A stretch of 64,000 bases of DNA from positions 1,116,001 to 1,180,000 of the forward strand of contig NC_082417.1 in the NCBI RefSeq assembly GCF_004011695.2. Reading direction: 5' to 3'. Origin of the DNA: Ascochyta rabiei (taxonomy: Eukaryota; Ascomycota; Dothideomycetes; Pleosporales; Didymellaceae). A program made the translations under genes and the position numbers. This document shows positions 43,296-54,873 of this stretch, in pieces (the first letter of the stretch is position 1; every line of letters starts with the position of its first letter). The notes below the pieces were generated by a model, which saw only the letters and a list, made by a program, of their open reading frames with translations, was not told the origin of the DNA and ran no database searches.

Positions 43296-44878
43296 CTAGT
43301 GCTCTAGCACAGTGCACACTGGACTAGGCAGCGTTTCCGTTACTTCGCTAGACCCGGGTTCACCCTTGACCTGCAGACATTCCGCGAATCGTTCACTTCT
43401 GTCCACTGACACCTGTCACAGAAATCAAAACTACTTGAGTCAGCAGTCGTCCAGCAATACCTGGGGCTTGGTGCTGAGGGCGAAGAAGACGAAGACGTCG
43501 ACTTCACTTAGGCTTCCCGAGCTCTACATGACTTACGAAATTGCGTGTCGTCGCTGCTCGGCACGTATACGATTGTTGAACGTTGGCATGACGGCTATAT
43601 CAGTTTCGTCTATTCTACATATAGGCCCTTACAGCCATGTCGAACGGCCTTGTCAGTACGGCAGGTTCATAGATATAAGTGTATATTGGAGCCTCAACCA
43701 GAATCTATTCCTCTCAAGGTTTAAGTGCACTACTTAAAAGTCTATCAACTGCTAGATGTCTCCCAGAGACAGCAGCCTTCAAAGATTGATTCGAGAACCA
43801 CACAAGCACACACAGTCACACGACTGCAAGGCTTCAGCTCAAGACACGCTCGGCGATCGCAACGTAAGGACTAACACCTGTAGATATACAGTGTTGGATC
43901 CTCCGGGAACTTCAACCACGGTTTGAGGGCTTGGCAGTACCGAACAAGCTGCTGCCTCGCCTACAGACTGCACTGATTGGTGGGTGGAGAATTTGGAGCG
44001 AATCGACATAGGTGACAGACTGTAGGTGACAGATCCTAGCCAAACTCAGGATGCTCGCGTTCCCAAGTTCAGCCTTTGGCAGCTTGGTGGCTAGTGCACT
44101 GTGGACCAGAGCTCAGCAACAACAACGCCTCTTCACATACTCCATCTAAAGCTTTGGTGCAGAGGAGGAGCCCAGCAGTCGATTGCTGAATTGGCTTTGA
44201 GTGCAGGTCGAGACTGGAGGTTGATGCAGGTGATGGCACCTCAGTGTAAACAATCACATCATCCAGGCCTGCGTCCATAGCAAGCGTATCGTATCGCAAA
44301 GGCTATGCACCCCGCAAATGACTACGAATAGTCCTGCTGTCAAACACCGGCTGGAAGCGTTTGACGAAGGCTGAGGGCATGCACTTGACGAAGGCTGAGG
44401 ACACGCACCTCTTCTCCGCAAAAAGATCGACCGCGCGCTTGAGGGATAGCGGCACGCAGCAGACGAAAAAGTGTCGGACCAATGATGCGCTCTTTCGTGC
44501 TTGGAGCGCACCAGTTCGCCGGGGTCCCCACAAATCTGTGCACCCCCAGAACCCACTAATTTAGGGCAAGAATTGAACTGACCAGGGGCTTACATCTGCC
44601 GGCCGTCCCTTCCTCCGCGAGTCTTCTAGACTCTACCTCACCCTCCGTATTGCCACTCTTCTTGTAACCCGTCTGACTTCCTCGACACTGCTGTACTTCT
44701 GTTGCGATCAAGCTCTTAACGGACCCGGACGCCATCATTGCCCCGTACCCAAGGATCCGGATGCTGGTGGCTTGTGGCTTGTGACACGTTCTATCAGTGA
44801 TCCCCTTGCGGGCCCCGCAGTACACAGCGAGATAGCTCAGCGAATCGGTCCTGTCGCGAAACAAACACACCCGCCAAC
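43296..44878. other. Gene-poor intergenic region upstream of facB
   Basis: About 1.6 kb, no supported gene. It includes a 24-bp imperfect tandem duplication at 44361-44408. The last part is the facB promoter; a long, complex promoter would be usual for a carbon regulator. Confidence 0.55.
44361..44408. repeat. 24-bp tandem duplication
   Basis: Two adjacent copies of TTGACGAAGGCTGAGG followed by GCATGCAC or ACACGCAC; two differences in 24 positions. Confidence 0.9.
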
Positions 44879-47727
44879 ATGCCTGGAATATTGCCTATGA
44901 AAGTCATCAAAGTCGGATCGACCTGTCAGTCCCGCATCGCACAAGCTTGTGATCGATGCCGTTCCAAAAAGATACGCTGCGACGGCATCCGCCCGAGTTG
45001 CACACAATGCACTAACGTCGGCTTCGAATGCAAGACTAGCGACAAGCTCAGCCGCCGAGCCTTTCCCAGGGGTTACACTGAGTCGTTGGAGGAACGAGTA
45101 CGACTACTGGAAGGGGAGATTCGTGAGCTGAAGGAGCTGCTCGATGAAAAGGATGAGAAGATCGACATGCTCTCACGAATCCACTCACACTCTCCCCATG
45201 GGTTCTCGAACGGAAGACGACCGTCTGTACAGTCGCCAGCAGCCTCAGAAGAGACCCAAGAGAAAGAAGACACTTTTAAGGTGCAACAGCCTCCGCTGCT
45301 CGTGGAGGATGGGAACAGCGACTCGTACTTCGTTGGCAGTTCAAGTGGACGAACATTTGTTGGTATGGTTCCACTGCTACTTCTACCTCTTGGACCATTC
45401 TAACACCCCACAGAGAGTTTTAAACAGAGAGCGCAGGAGACTGGTCGACTCAGCATGGATGTCGGCTCAAACGCCTTCTTTGGAATAGGAGTCAACGCAT
45501 CTGTTTCGGTTCCTTCGAAGCGCACTGTCACTTTCAGAGCTCCACCTCGTCTGGTGTCCGATCAGATGATCAACATCTTCTTTCAGGAGTGGGCACCGCT
45601 GTTCCCAGTTCTTCATCGACCGACTTTCCTTGCCCTGTACGAAGAGTACGTTTCCAGTCCTGAGAACGTGCAAGACAAGAAATCCATTGCCAAACTCAAC
45701 CTTTGTTTCGGCATTGCCGCACTGTCAAGTGGCGTATGTACCCCTTTGCTACTCATGTTGATTACGGCCACTAACATTGCGGAAGTCCCGCGACGGCAAG
45801 GATGTTAAGTCCTTCGAGGCTCAGTGGCAAAGTGCTGTTAACTCTTTCCTGATGGACAATGACCTTGCGACACTGCAGTGTCTTGTCCTCGCGCAGATCT
45901 TCTGTCTACTCAAGGGCGACTACTCTCGCGTGCTCAAGTACAAGGGTCTGGCTATTGGCCTGTCGCAACGCCTTGGCCTACATCAGTCACAGAAGCGCTT
46001 TGCGCTTGGTGCACTCACCAGCGAATCAAGGAAGAAGGCATTTTGGTCTTTGTACACCGTCGATTGGTAAGAACTCTGGAGCCAAGCCTCGGTTTACTCG
46101 TCACTTACTCAAACAGCTTGTCTGCTGCACATCTCGGCCTTCCAAAATTGATCAGAGAAGAAGACGTTTACTGCGAGTATCCGGTTGATGCAGATGACGA
46201 ATACGTCACCGAGAAAGGGTTCCTGCCGACCCTGCCTGGCGAGTCGACCAAGCTCTCCAGTGCATTGGCCCTCTTCCGACTCTCCCGTATCCTATCCAGA
46301 GCTTTGGCCGAGTTATATCCGGCTTCATCAACACACGATATTTCGTTCCGAACTATAGCCTCCCTGGCCAACGAGATTGAGGAGTGGCAGAACAACTTGG
46401 CTCCACATCTCAGGCTGACATTTGCACAAGATAAACCCAGCACAAATGTGACTAGTAGCAGAGCGCCTATTTTGGTAACCATTTGTTCCAAAAATTGCTT
46501 CCACTTATCGTCGCTAACTTGAAGCAGTCTCTGGCATACCACCACATTCGATCTTTGATCTACCGCCCCATCGTTGTTGCCAATCTCGGTGACAAGGGCT
46601 CGTCTGCTATGGTCGCAGTTGGTGATGCTTGCAAGCATATTGTGCAGATCGTGCAACTACTCGATGAGCGTAAGCTCAGCTTCTCGTTCTGTCTCAACCG
46701 TAACGAGGTACTTGTTCAAGCGGGTTTCGGACTCCTGTTCCAAAATCTGAACCTAGCCCGCGATGGAAAGCTGATCAAGGAGTGTAACCGCCTCGTCTGT
46801 TCAGTCATGGACATGCTTGAGAGCGGTTCTGCGGCTGGCTCCACGGAGTTTCGGTACGTCTAGATGAACCTGATTACTTCAATTCTTTTGTTAACATGCC
46901 TTAGTCGTGTTGGGTGTTCGATGGTTGCGGTCCCTCGCGTGACTGGCCCTACACTCTCCCGCCACAACTCGGCAGGTAGCATGGGTGCACCAATGGACAC
47001 GCTACGTGCTACCCAAGAAACTCTCAAGGCCATCGCAGCTCGCTTCTCCCCAGGTGCTCTCAAGGCCAGCCGCCATGGTGTACACGAGGCGCGTCGTGCT
47101 ACTCTGCCGGCCATCTTGCCCGAGGTCGGCGTCCACAGCAATCCCTCGTCCACGAGCCTCCCATCTATTCAGTCCGAACCACACATGGCGCGATCTGAAC
47201 CTACCATGAGTCCACCAAATCACAACCGTGCTTCTTTCTCTATGTCGAACAAACGTCGTCCTAACCCAGTGTCCGCTGCACACCGAAACATCGACTTCCT
47301 ATCATTCAGTGCCGACCCTCTGACAACTCATTCTCTTGGTGCCACCACCTCGAAGAGTGAGGTGTCGAAGTCTGACTGGGAGCGTCTGCTCGGCTCGCTC
47401 GATGGAGGGCAGACTAACATCTATGATAACATTTATGGTGGACCAGCAGCCGAAGCTCTTCTCGACGCTGGGCCTCTCTCTACAGCTACCGACAGCAGCG
47501 CCAACTGGTCGCCTGACGCCTGGGACTGGAACAGCTATGGGACTGCAGCACCACCACAGAGTGTACTCAGTCTCAGCGACGAGAGCTTGACTAGTGGAGA
47601 GGAGTTCGGCAGCAATTCTTGTGAATTGGGCACACCCGGAAGCGACGGAATGTACGCTGGAATTATGATCCCTGACATGAGCACACCTACTGGACTGGGC
47701 GCGCTCGATGGCAACTTTGGACTTTAA
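44879..47727 (+). CDS. facB: FacB/Cat8-type Zn(II)2Cys6 transcription activator
   Basis: Activator of acetate utilisation and gluconeogenic genes (acetyl-CoA synthetase, glyoxylate cycle) in filamentous fungi; related to yeast Cat8. Six exons: 44879-45362, 45414-45733, 45786-46066, 46117-46474, 46528-46853 and 46905-47727; 863 aa, close to the A. nidulans protein. The start [13 protein letters not shown] is a hallmark of the family. The zinc cluster spans Cys24-Cys51 ([12 protein letters not shown], then [12 protein letters not shown]), followed by [20 protein letters not shown] and a coiled coil ([20 protein letters not shown]). The fungal_trans domain covers [20 protein letters not shown] to [20 protein letters not shown]. 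The C-terminus is acidic and Ser-rich, consistent with activation. Confidence 0.95.
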
Positions 47728-49441
47728 GAGGTACGCACAGTTACGATACTATGTGAAAGTTTGGCAATGAGGTTGAGGATATGGAGTTCTAGGGCTGAGG
47801 CGTTGCTTGCCTCGATGCGTTTACGTTCATTTGTTTAGGTCTTGTTCTGCGTCTACTTGCTGGCTTTGCAGTTCGAGCCCCCCTTTGTTTGACTTTACCT
47901 AAGATACCACATTCCTCGTAAGAGCGGGATATTACGCGATGCTGTATAGGAGTCGATTTTTAATACATCTATCCGCCATTTTTTGTATGCACATGTACCT
48001 CACTGCAGAGTACACTTGAGTTTGTTCTCATCGTGCGCTACTCCTTTGTAGATGGATATGCACAACAATCTAAATTGATTCACACCGCCATCTTGATTAA
48101 CCATCGATACACAGCGATCTAACTCGCAGCTACATCCCCAAAACATCTTGGCTCCCATCCTTCCTGGCCACCTTGTCCCGATCATCCAGCATCCAGCATC
48201 CAGCATCCAGCAGCCCATCTCAGCATTTCCAGCAACCAGGTCTGCGAAGATCTAGCGCACAGGCGCCTGGGAATCTATGACGCCAGTTATCGTCACCAAA
48301 CCTCGAGTGAAATCACGAAATCGCACTAGATCCCCGCAGCGGCGCTACGCTACAGCTCGGCTTCTTCCACGCGACCAGCCACAATCCCATGGAGGAGCGA
48401 CGGATGTGGCTCCGCAGGAAACGTGCCGGTAGCCGAGGTATAGCTCCTGCTGTGCTGTGCGAGCGTGATCATTGAATGCTAACCAAACCGCCTTGTCGAC
48501 TGCGGCCAGCACCCCACAAACGTCCGCGACACCCCTCGGAGCAGCGGAAGTCTGACCGTGTCCATAGCGTATCCACACCACGTCCCCCACTAACGTCCGA
48601 AAAAAGCTTAGCGTACCCCAGATGTGGAGTGGTGGCGCACGTGGGCCGATCTGCGGGGTGGGCTGACGCAGAGCAAGCGCAAGCTTTACAGATTGGACCA
48701 TCGTGAATGTGGGATGTCGCGTGCGCCAAAGAAGGCTGGATGGGGGTATCGTACGTGGAACGGAATGGGAATGTCCCTTTTAGAATTGTGCATTATACAG
48801 AGTCTAGTGATAGTTAGAGTTCGTAGGGGTTTCGAGGTGGGGATTCTAGGCAAGCAAGTTTTCAGGAATGTAGAGTGTCATGGTGCGCAGTGCAAAGAGA
48901 CTGTTGGCCAGCGTGTCTGTATTGATTGGTCGGATTCCTTGTGACCATCATTGCCTGCAAAATCTCCAATGAGAGGGGTATCTACCACACCTTCCCAGCA
49001 GCCACATCTTGGTTTTGCGGAACCGCTTCGTCGATGGTGTCGCGGTGGACGCGGCGTTGAGCCTGCATACACGGACATGCAAGGCCACTGAACTGCCGAT
49101 GGTGCACCACGCCAGGTCTGCGGAAGCCGAAAATGCCGCCATGGTAAAGGCAAAAGCTTCGACACGATATGCTTCGCGATTGAATCGGATCAGAAAATCG
49201 GAGGAAGTCGGGTCGTCCTCAATCCCTCAGAACCATTCACAGCCCTGTTCCGGCGACAGTTCCGGCAACAGGGATGTAACGCAGATGGAACCTCACGCCG
49301 TCGGTATCCGTAAACGGCGACAAGGCTGTTTCTCGGTGGGATGGATGAGCTTGTCCGTGTGCCGCAGCCTCATGTACTCTAGCACACATCTGCGCGGGAA
49401 ACGGCCGTTTGGTGCATAACGTTGTGAGAGTCGCCGCTGTT
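47728..49441. other. Intergenic region between convergent facB and kti12
   Basis: About 1.7 kb with no convincing gene. A plus frame at 49009-49419 and its antisense have no recognisable domain. It contains an (ATCCAGC)n array. Confidence 0.5.
48184..48211. repeat. (ATCCAGC)n short tandem array
   Basis: About four copies of the heptamer ATCCAGC followed by a partial unit, in the facB-kti12 intergenic region. Confidence 0.93.
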
Positions 49442-50546
49442 CTAGCGCAGGAACTCGTTGTTGAGAAAGTCCACGAAGACCTCTCTTATTCGTGCTTTCG
49501 AAAAGCTGTGCGATCGGTTCATGGTAATGAATTGGCGGCGTATGCGCTGCAGCTGCGGCAAGGTCATTGGCGTTGCGGGTAGCTCGAGGGGCCTCTGGAC
49601 GTCTTGGACCGTTATCTGTCCACCTCCCTCTCCTGCATGGTCCTTTTGGTATGTCGTTATCTGAGCAACGACGTCGGACGTTGTTTTGTCAAGTTCGTAG
49701 AGGTAGTTTTGCTCGGTCGCAGGTTTCTACAGAAGATCAGTCATTGCTGTGTAACCCAGCATACCAAGGTACGTACCAGCACTGTCGCCTGGTGAGGTCT
49801 GACAACCTTAGCCTTCCCGTCACTGCCTACGAGGGCGTCCCACACCTGGTCACACCAGGCAGTTTCGTCTTCTTGTACAACGATGAACAGGGGGCTGTCC
49901 CACCGTGTCATGCCATTTGGCTCCTCGTACCTGAAGATCAAGTTCTCGAAGTCTTCCTCTTCATACCCTCCATCTTTGTCCTTATCTGCCAAGAGTGATG
50001 TGTTGATCTCACGACATTTATCAGCGGGCGTGCCTACATGCACCTGTGAGCCTGTCAGCGATGCTGCTTCGAGGTGTGAGGAAGACGTTACTGACCACAC
50101 AGCTGGGCGTCGACACTGCTTTTGCCTCGCAGTATAGCTGATAGCGGAAGCCCTTGATGTAGTTCAAACCATCGGCGATAACGATGTCATCGCGCGAGAG
50201 GACTCGCTTTACGGCAGAATATTCCTCCGCACGCGCATCCTTCTCGGCTTTGGCGGTATGATAGACAGAGCGTGAGACACCAAGTGTCTGATCGTTAATG
50301 AGATGCACCTTCAGTCGGCTGGCGCGCGCATCCACATCGGCTCTGGTACCGGCGATCTTGGACTCGCAATACGTCTTGAGCTGGAGGGCTCGTGTTGTTT
50401 TCCCCGCGGAAGGATATCCTAGCGTCGGGTCAGTTAATTGTTTCTGTTCCAAAGACGGGAAGAAAGCGCACCTGATATGAGAACGAGCTGCAGCGCATTA
50501 GTCACGGGGCCGCGGGGGGGAAGGTGCAGCGGGTGCTCACAGGCAT
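49442..50546 (-). CDS. kti12: Kti12, Elongator-associated P-loop protein
   Basis: P-loop ATPase that associates with Elongator and is needed for wobble-uridine modification of tRNA. Five exons: 50546-50541 (ATGCCT only), 50487-50472 (16 nt), 50418-50096, 50043-49777 and 49726-49442; 298 aa, the family length. The micro-exons join to MPLVLISGYPSAGKTTRALQ with the Walker A loop at residues 8-16; the whole N-terminal strand and half of the P-loop are made of three exons. Other parts are DDIVIADGLNYIKGFRYQLY, VHVGTPADKCREIN, NLIFRYEEPNGMTRWDSPLF, and the C-terminal PLELPATPMTLPQLQRIRRQ, then REVFVDFLNNEFLR. Divergent from the polyglutamine gene. Confidence 0.93.
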
Positions 50547-51097
50547 CGTCTCTTGTTTTGTGCTTGTACTGTGACCTGGGAACTTGCTTTCCCGCTGGTC
50601 GTGGGTGTGCGATCTAGTTTCCTCAGCGATCTGTGGTGCTCGATGCGAAGCCGCCAATAATCCGAGACTAGCGGTACGCCGTTTCGGTAGATTTTCTGGG
50701 GTGACGAAATTTGTCTTTCACAGGCCATGCATGCATGCCAGCCTCGGCTGAATCGCCGCCGATAGCACTTGCCCTATCTCTCCGCCGCCGCCGCCTGCTA
50801 CTTTATCCTGTCTTCATTCCGTTCACTATTCAGCCTTTTCTGGGTATATTGGTCAATACAAAGGACTACGCCCAGCGTGTACCACGACCGTTGGATATAT
50901 TGCATCGCCACCAAGTACCGCACACTCTTCGGCGATACCACGGTTACTTTGAGACCACCCGCAGCCGCCCCTAGTACTGTGCGCCGGTGCGACAGCGTAT
51001 ACAGTAGTCTCTCTCCACTCTTTCGAAACTTCTTCTATCGTCCCCAGAAAAACCTTCGATATCCTCCGAAAGAACATCAACTTCCACGACGAGGACC
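50547..51097. promoter_or_regulatory. Divergent promoter region (kti12 / polyglutamine protein)
   Basis: About 550 bp between outward-facing starts, with pyrimidine-rich stretches (TCTCCGCCGCCGCC, TCTCTCCACTCTTTC) near the plus-strand gene. Specific factor sites not recognised. Confidence 0.45.
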
Positions 51098-51301
51098 ATG
51101 TCGCAGCAATTTCCCACTCGTCCAGCTTTCGCCCCCCTGCAAACCTCAAGTGCCTCGCAGATCTCCAGCTATAGCAGCAGCTCAAGTCTAGCCTCGCCTT
51201 CTCCTCAGTCCACAGCGCCTCTCTCTTCGCCCACCATGCCAGGCACTCAGCAACAGCACTTCTTTGGCTCCCTGAACCAGCCGCGACAGCAACAACCACA
51301 T

Positions 51302-51333
<32 letters not shown>

Positions 51334-51517
51334 GCAACACCACCCAATGCAGCTTCAAAGACATCCCAGTTACGAGTATCAGCCCAACAGGCAGGGGGCT
51401 GGTCAGACACAAAACGAGACCACAGCATACCTGAACTCAGCAGCGTTGCTGGCCGAGGCGGCAAAGCGTGCATCAATACAAGTCGTCATGCGGGACATTG
51501 AGGAGATGGAACTATGA
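51098..51517 (+). CDS. Small polyglutamine protein with a conserved-looking C-terminal helix
   Basis: Single exon, 139 aa, ATG at 51098. Residues 1-60 are Ser/Pro/Thr-rich. Residues about 60-85 are almost pure Gln (QQQPHQQQ followed by 12 Q) encoded mainly by CAG. The C-terminus AYLNSAALLAEAAKRASIQV then VMRDIEEMEL looks like a defined amphipathic helix and is probably the conserved part. Polyglutamine next to a short helix is common in transcription co-regulators and RNA-binding regulators, but I recognise no family. The pyrimidine-rich leader just upstream supports real transcription. Confidence 0.65.
51302..51338 (+). repeat. CAG/CAA trinucleotide repeat (coding polyQ)
   Basis: Run of CAG with a few CAA inside the 139-aa reading frame, encoding the longest glutamine stretch. 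Likely length-polymorphic. Confidence 0.93.
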
Positions 51518-52899
51518 GTGTGCTGTGCAAAATCTCCATTTTGACACTACGATCCATACTCCAAGCATCACCGCATCCACAACAACATCCAATCTCCTGC
51601 GGTGTCGCGGCAAACGTCGGCCAAGGTCGCACTACTTTCCCGCTCAAACATCCGAGTGGGTCCACGAAATAGATCTTTCGACATCACGAGAGTCTCATTC
51701 GGCCCCCACTATCACCAGAACTTTGGGGTTCGAAAGTCGCATTGGACTCTCCTGCATTGTCTAGACTTCTTGACTTGCTCTCAACCCAGCCCTCAGCCCA
51801 ACTAAGGATTTAGTGGGGTATGATCATGACTGTACTTCATTCGTACATACTTTGCCCATCAGCTTTTCGGAGTCGTTTTGAAAGACGCACCATACCACTC
51901 CATATCATGTATTTCTTAGCCAGGCGTTTCATGGTGCATAGCACGCACTCAAGGGTTTCCATATTATCTTTATCAACATGGAGACGCATCCTCAAAGCAA
52001 GACAAACCGCTCAGGGCGATGCCATTAGACGAGACAGCACACACATGTGCATTACATAGCGATTAAACAGATTTCTATTCAGCATTTGCGCACTTAGGCT
52101 TTTTGATGTCTGCAAACATCCTTCTCATCTATTTACAGTAGACTAACGGTCCTAAATATGTCCTTAGGACATCCAGTCGGAACTGCGACAGCTAACATCG
52201 ATTACAGAGTCCTGTGGCTAGGGGAGCGTCAGAACACGCGAAGAACAAACCCGATAGGCTGTACATTGCACGTCTGCAACGCACCTCTCTAAACAAACTT
52301 CATCTTTGAGCATCATCTCAGCCGGTGTCGCGCAAAGGAACTGCACTGGTGCGTAACAGACAGCAATTGGCCTTCGTGGTTATGAACGGTGACACCAATA
52401 ATGACGGTAATAACGAGGTTAGTATCGACGCGCAGTATTGGCTCCTGGCTTCCACACCGTGTGTCGTCTCTCGTTGAGGTATCTATCTGCTTCTGTGTCA
52501 GGCGTCCTACAGCAAGAAGAGATGCGACTGGTAGCGACAAGGAGACATCTTTGTCGAAGTGAACTTTCATAGGCTCACTAAGCCTCCTGTATGGTATTGT
52601 AGAGAAAGATGGGTTTGGTACAACACAATCGAGCACCCCTTCTGCATACCAGTGTACAATGATTTTAAATTCAACATATGAGCGCAGGAACACACGAGTT
52701 GCTGAATTTTGGGTAGTTAATGGTTTATTGTTTTATCTTTCGTTCTGTTTAAGCCTTGACAGCACTGGATCTGAAGCTTAGTAATGTTGTGCAAAAGCGT
52801 AGGCGCGTAAGGAAAGATCACGTGTCCGCATTCGAGATCACACAGCCCTTCAAAGATGACTTCAACAACGAGACGCACAGCAACGAACAGCAAAAGAAC
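51518..52899. other. Gene-poor region
   Basis: About 1.4 kb without a supported gene. A minus-strand frame around 52313-52693 has an internal ATG (MKVHFDKDVSLSLPVASLLA) but no recognisable family, and I leave it uncalled. Confidence 0.5.
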
Positions 52900-52904
52900 A
52901 AAAA
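52900..52904 (-). terminator. RNA polymerase III oligo-T terminator of tRNA-Arg
   Basis: Five T on the minus strand (AAAAA at 52900-52904 on plus), 9 nt after the tRNA 3' end, the usual Pol III stop signal. Confidence 0.75.
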
Positions 52905-52913
52905 GAAATCAGC

Positions 52914-52984
52914 GACCGATACGAGACTCGAACTCGCAACCTTGGCCTTAGGAGGGCCACGCGCTACCATTGCGCCAACCGGCC
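52914..52984 (-). tRNA. tRNA-Arg (anticodon CCT), intronless
   Basis: Minus-strand cloverleaf of 71 nt. The acceptor GGCCGGT pairs with ATCGGTC (two G-U pairs). The D arm GGCGCAATGGTAGCGC includes an A-box of form TGGCNNAATGG. The anticodon stem TGGCC/GGCCA closes the loop CTCCTAA, giving anticodon CCT (reads AGG, Arg). The T arm GCGAG-TTCGAGT-CTCGT contains the B-box. No intron, and CCA is not encoded, as expected in eukaryotes. A T5 terminator follows. Confidence 0.95.
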
Positions 52985-53667
52985 AGCTCGATGGGTTTTC
53001 GTTGCTGTGGTGGACGATCAACAAAAATAAATTATTTATATAGTTATCTAAGACTTCATTACCTGTGCTAAATTTGTTCTTCATCAGTCAGTTCCTCCAA
53101 TCAATAAGCACATCGCTAGTCCCAGCGATCAATATCCTTGTAAAGCTCTTTGTTTGTCGCGGTGCGAATTTTTCGGTTCGTGCACTCTTGGTGAATCAAG
53201 GTTCGAACGTCATGCAGGTACAGGCCATTCAACCAACAGAGCTCTCGCCCGGAATGCAGGGAAAGCATGTGACGAATCTCTGCAATTCGGGCTACAGTCT
53301 TGATCCCAAGTCGTATTGTCCAACTGCCTTGGTTGCCCGCGAAGACAAGGATGAAGCACGCAATGTCAATATCGATTACAAATGTGGAAGGCACCTGAAC
53401 TCTACGGCTGCAAAAACATCACTTCGCTAAAAAACCACCAATTCCACACTCAATTAAGCACTCTTCTCACACTTTCCTAAACTCCAGGTGCCCACATCGT
53501 GAGTCCCGCCTCATCCTTCCACCAATCATCGTGCGGACCCTCAACTCGGTGGCTCACGGCAAAAGCATTTCCAACTTTTACGTTTCGCGTTCCCCCCTCG
53601 AGCCGTAACCTCTGCAAACTTCGAAATCGCTACGCAAGAATTTTTTGTCTTGCGAACCGCGAAAGAA
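52985..53667. other. Intergenic stretch, no supported gene
   Basis: About 680 bp between tRNA-Arg and the fRMsr gene. Open frames on both strands (53065-53430 and 53116-53394) overlap each other and show no family match. Confidence 0.5.
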
Positions 53668-54509
53668 ATGGTATGCGCGCCGTAGAGCTGCGAGTCCTGG
53701 AGATCAGGATACTGAATACCATGTCGTCAGGTTCATGCAGACGCGTCCGCTTTTGCAGATGGCTTAACCAAGCAAGAGGTGTACGCGCAGGTGCTGGAGC
53801 AGGCGCGAGCGCTGTTTGACGGGCAGAGGAACTGGGTAAGACGACTGTTCCGCAAAGCATAGCCAACATGGGATATGTCGATGGGCATCTTACTAACCGA
53901 TAGTCAGGTGTGGTACGTCTTTCACGGTTCTCAACAACCACCTTCAATCATGGCTCCAGCTTTCTCCTCGTTGAGACGCCTCTGAAGCATCTGCGCAAAC
54001 AGCGTACTGACGAAATCCCCACAGCAATTTCTCAAACACCGCCTCTCTCCTCTGGCATGCCTACCACTCTCTCCCTGGCCCCTCTTCCTCCGTAAACTGG
54101 TCAGGCTTCTACTTCCTTAATCCCACCAACCCGCAGCAACTCCTGCTCGGCCCGTTCCATGGGCAAGTAGCATGCCAGACCATTGCGTTCGGGCGCGGCG
54201 TATGCGGTGCCGCCGCGCAGACCAAGCAGACTCAGCTCGTGCCCGATGTTGAGAAGTTCCCTGGACATATTGCTTGCGACGGTGCGAGTAAGAGTGAGAT
54301 TGTTGTACCGATCATTCAGAACGGAAAGGTTCGTTACTAATGTCGCGCTGTGTTCAGACGCGTGCGGTTCTGTAAAGGCGCAAGCTGACTTTCACAAGGT
54401 GGTTGCGATCATTGACATTGATTGCGCTGAGGAGAATGGGTTCAATGAAGAGGACCAAACTGCCCTAGAGGAATTGGCTGTGCTTCTAGCCGAGTCCTGC
54501 GACTTCTAA
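53668..54509 (+). CDS. Free methionine-(R)-sulfoxide reductase, GAF-domain (fRMsr)
   Basis: Reduces free Met-R-sulfoxide using thioredoxin; part of oxidative-stress repair (yeast YKL069W). Five exons: 53668-53670 (ATG alone), 53731-53835, 53908-53912 (GTGTG, 5 nt), 54025-54328 and 54399-54509; 175 aa, the family length. The joins give MVHADASAFADGLTKQEVYA and DGQRNWVCNFSNTASLLWHA, both continuous with the family. The GAF domain holds NWSGFYFLNP, LLLGPFHGQVACQTIAFGRG and EKFPGHIACDGASKSEIVVP. The three catalytic/resolving cysteines fall at residues 88, 98 and 122, the same spacing (10 and 24) as yeast Cys91/101/125. All introns have GT-AG ends (GTATGC, GTAAGA, GTACGT, GTTCGT). Other starts give no protein resembling the family. 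Confidence 0.9.
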
Positions 54510-54873
54510 GCCTTCAGCCGACATGGCTCGCACGGATCTGGGTGGGTTTCTAAGTGTAGGGTAGGGAGGACAGGATGGCCTAACATGATCGAAGAAGACA
54601 TCGTGGCCTTTCTGGGGGTGGGACGAGCACAACAGCCTAACATGATCAATAAGACATTATGGCCACCGTTCAGTGACATCTTGACCTCATGCTGATCAAC
54701 GTGACAAAGACTGCAATAGGTGACGGCCGCTAAAGTCACACACACAGGAGCGCGACGAACTTCAACGTCTGTTCCTATAGTCTGAGCATGTAGCTACATT
54801 TACACATCAAACTCTATAGCTAATCTTGTCATGAGCCATTCAAAAGCCTCGATCATATCGACCATCACACGTA
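54510..54873. other. Intergenic region between convergent genes, with a short direct repeat
   Basis: About 360 bp holding the two 3' ends. Two copies of a roughly 30-bp unit, GCCTAACATGATC-(G)A-AAGACAT-TGGCC, lie at about 54578-54608 and 54635-54665. Confidence 0.6.

Noticed and set aside
49009..49419. 136-codon plus-strand frame downstream of kti12
   Set aside because: No family signature; it lies in the convergent 3' intergenic region, with equally long antisense frames.
53065..53430. Overlapping open frames on both strands between tRNA-Arg and fRMsr
   Set aside because: Both are 90-120 codons with no motif. The minus-strand one has some protein-like character but no start or splice evidence.
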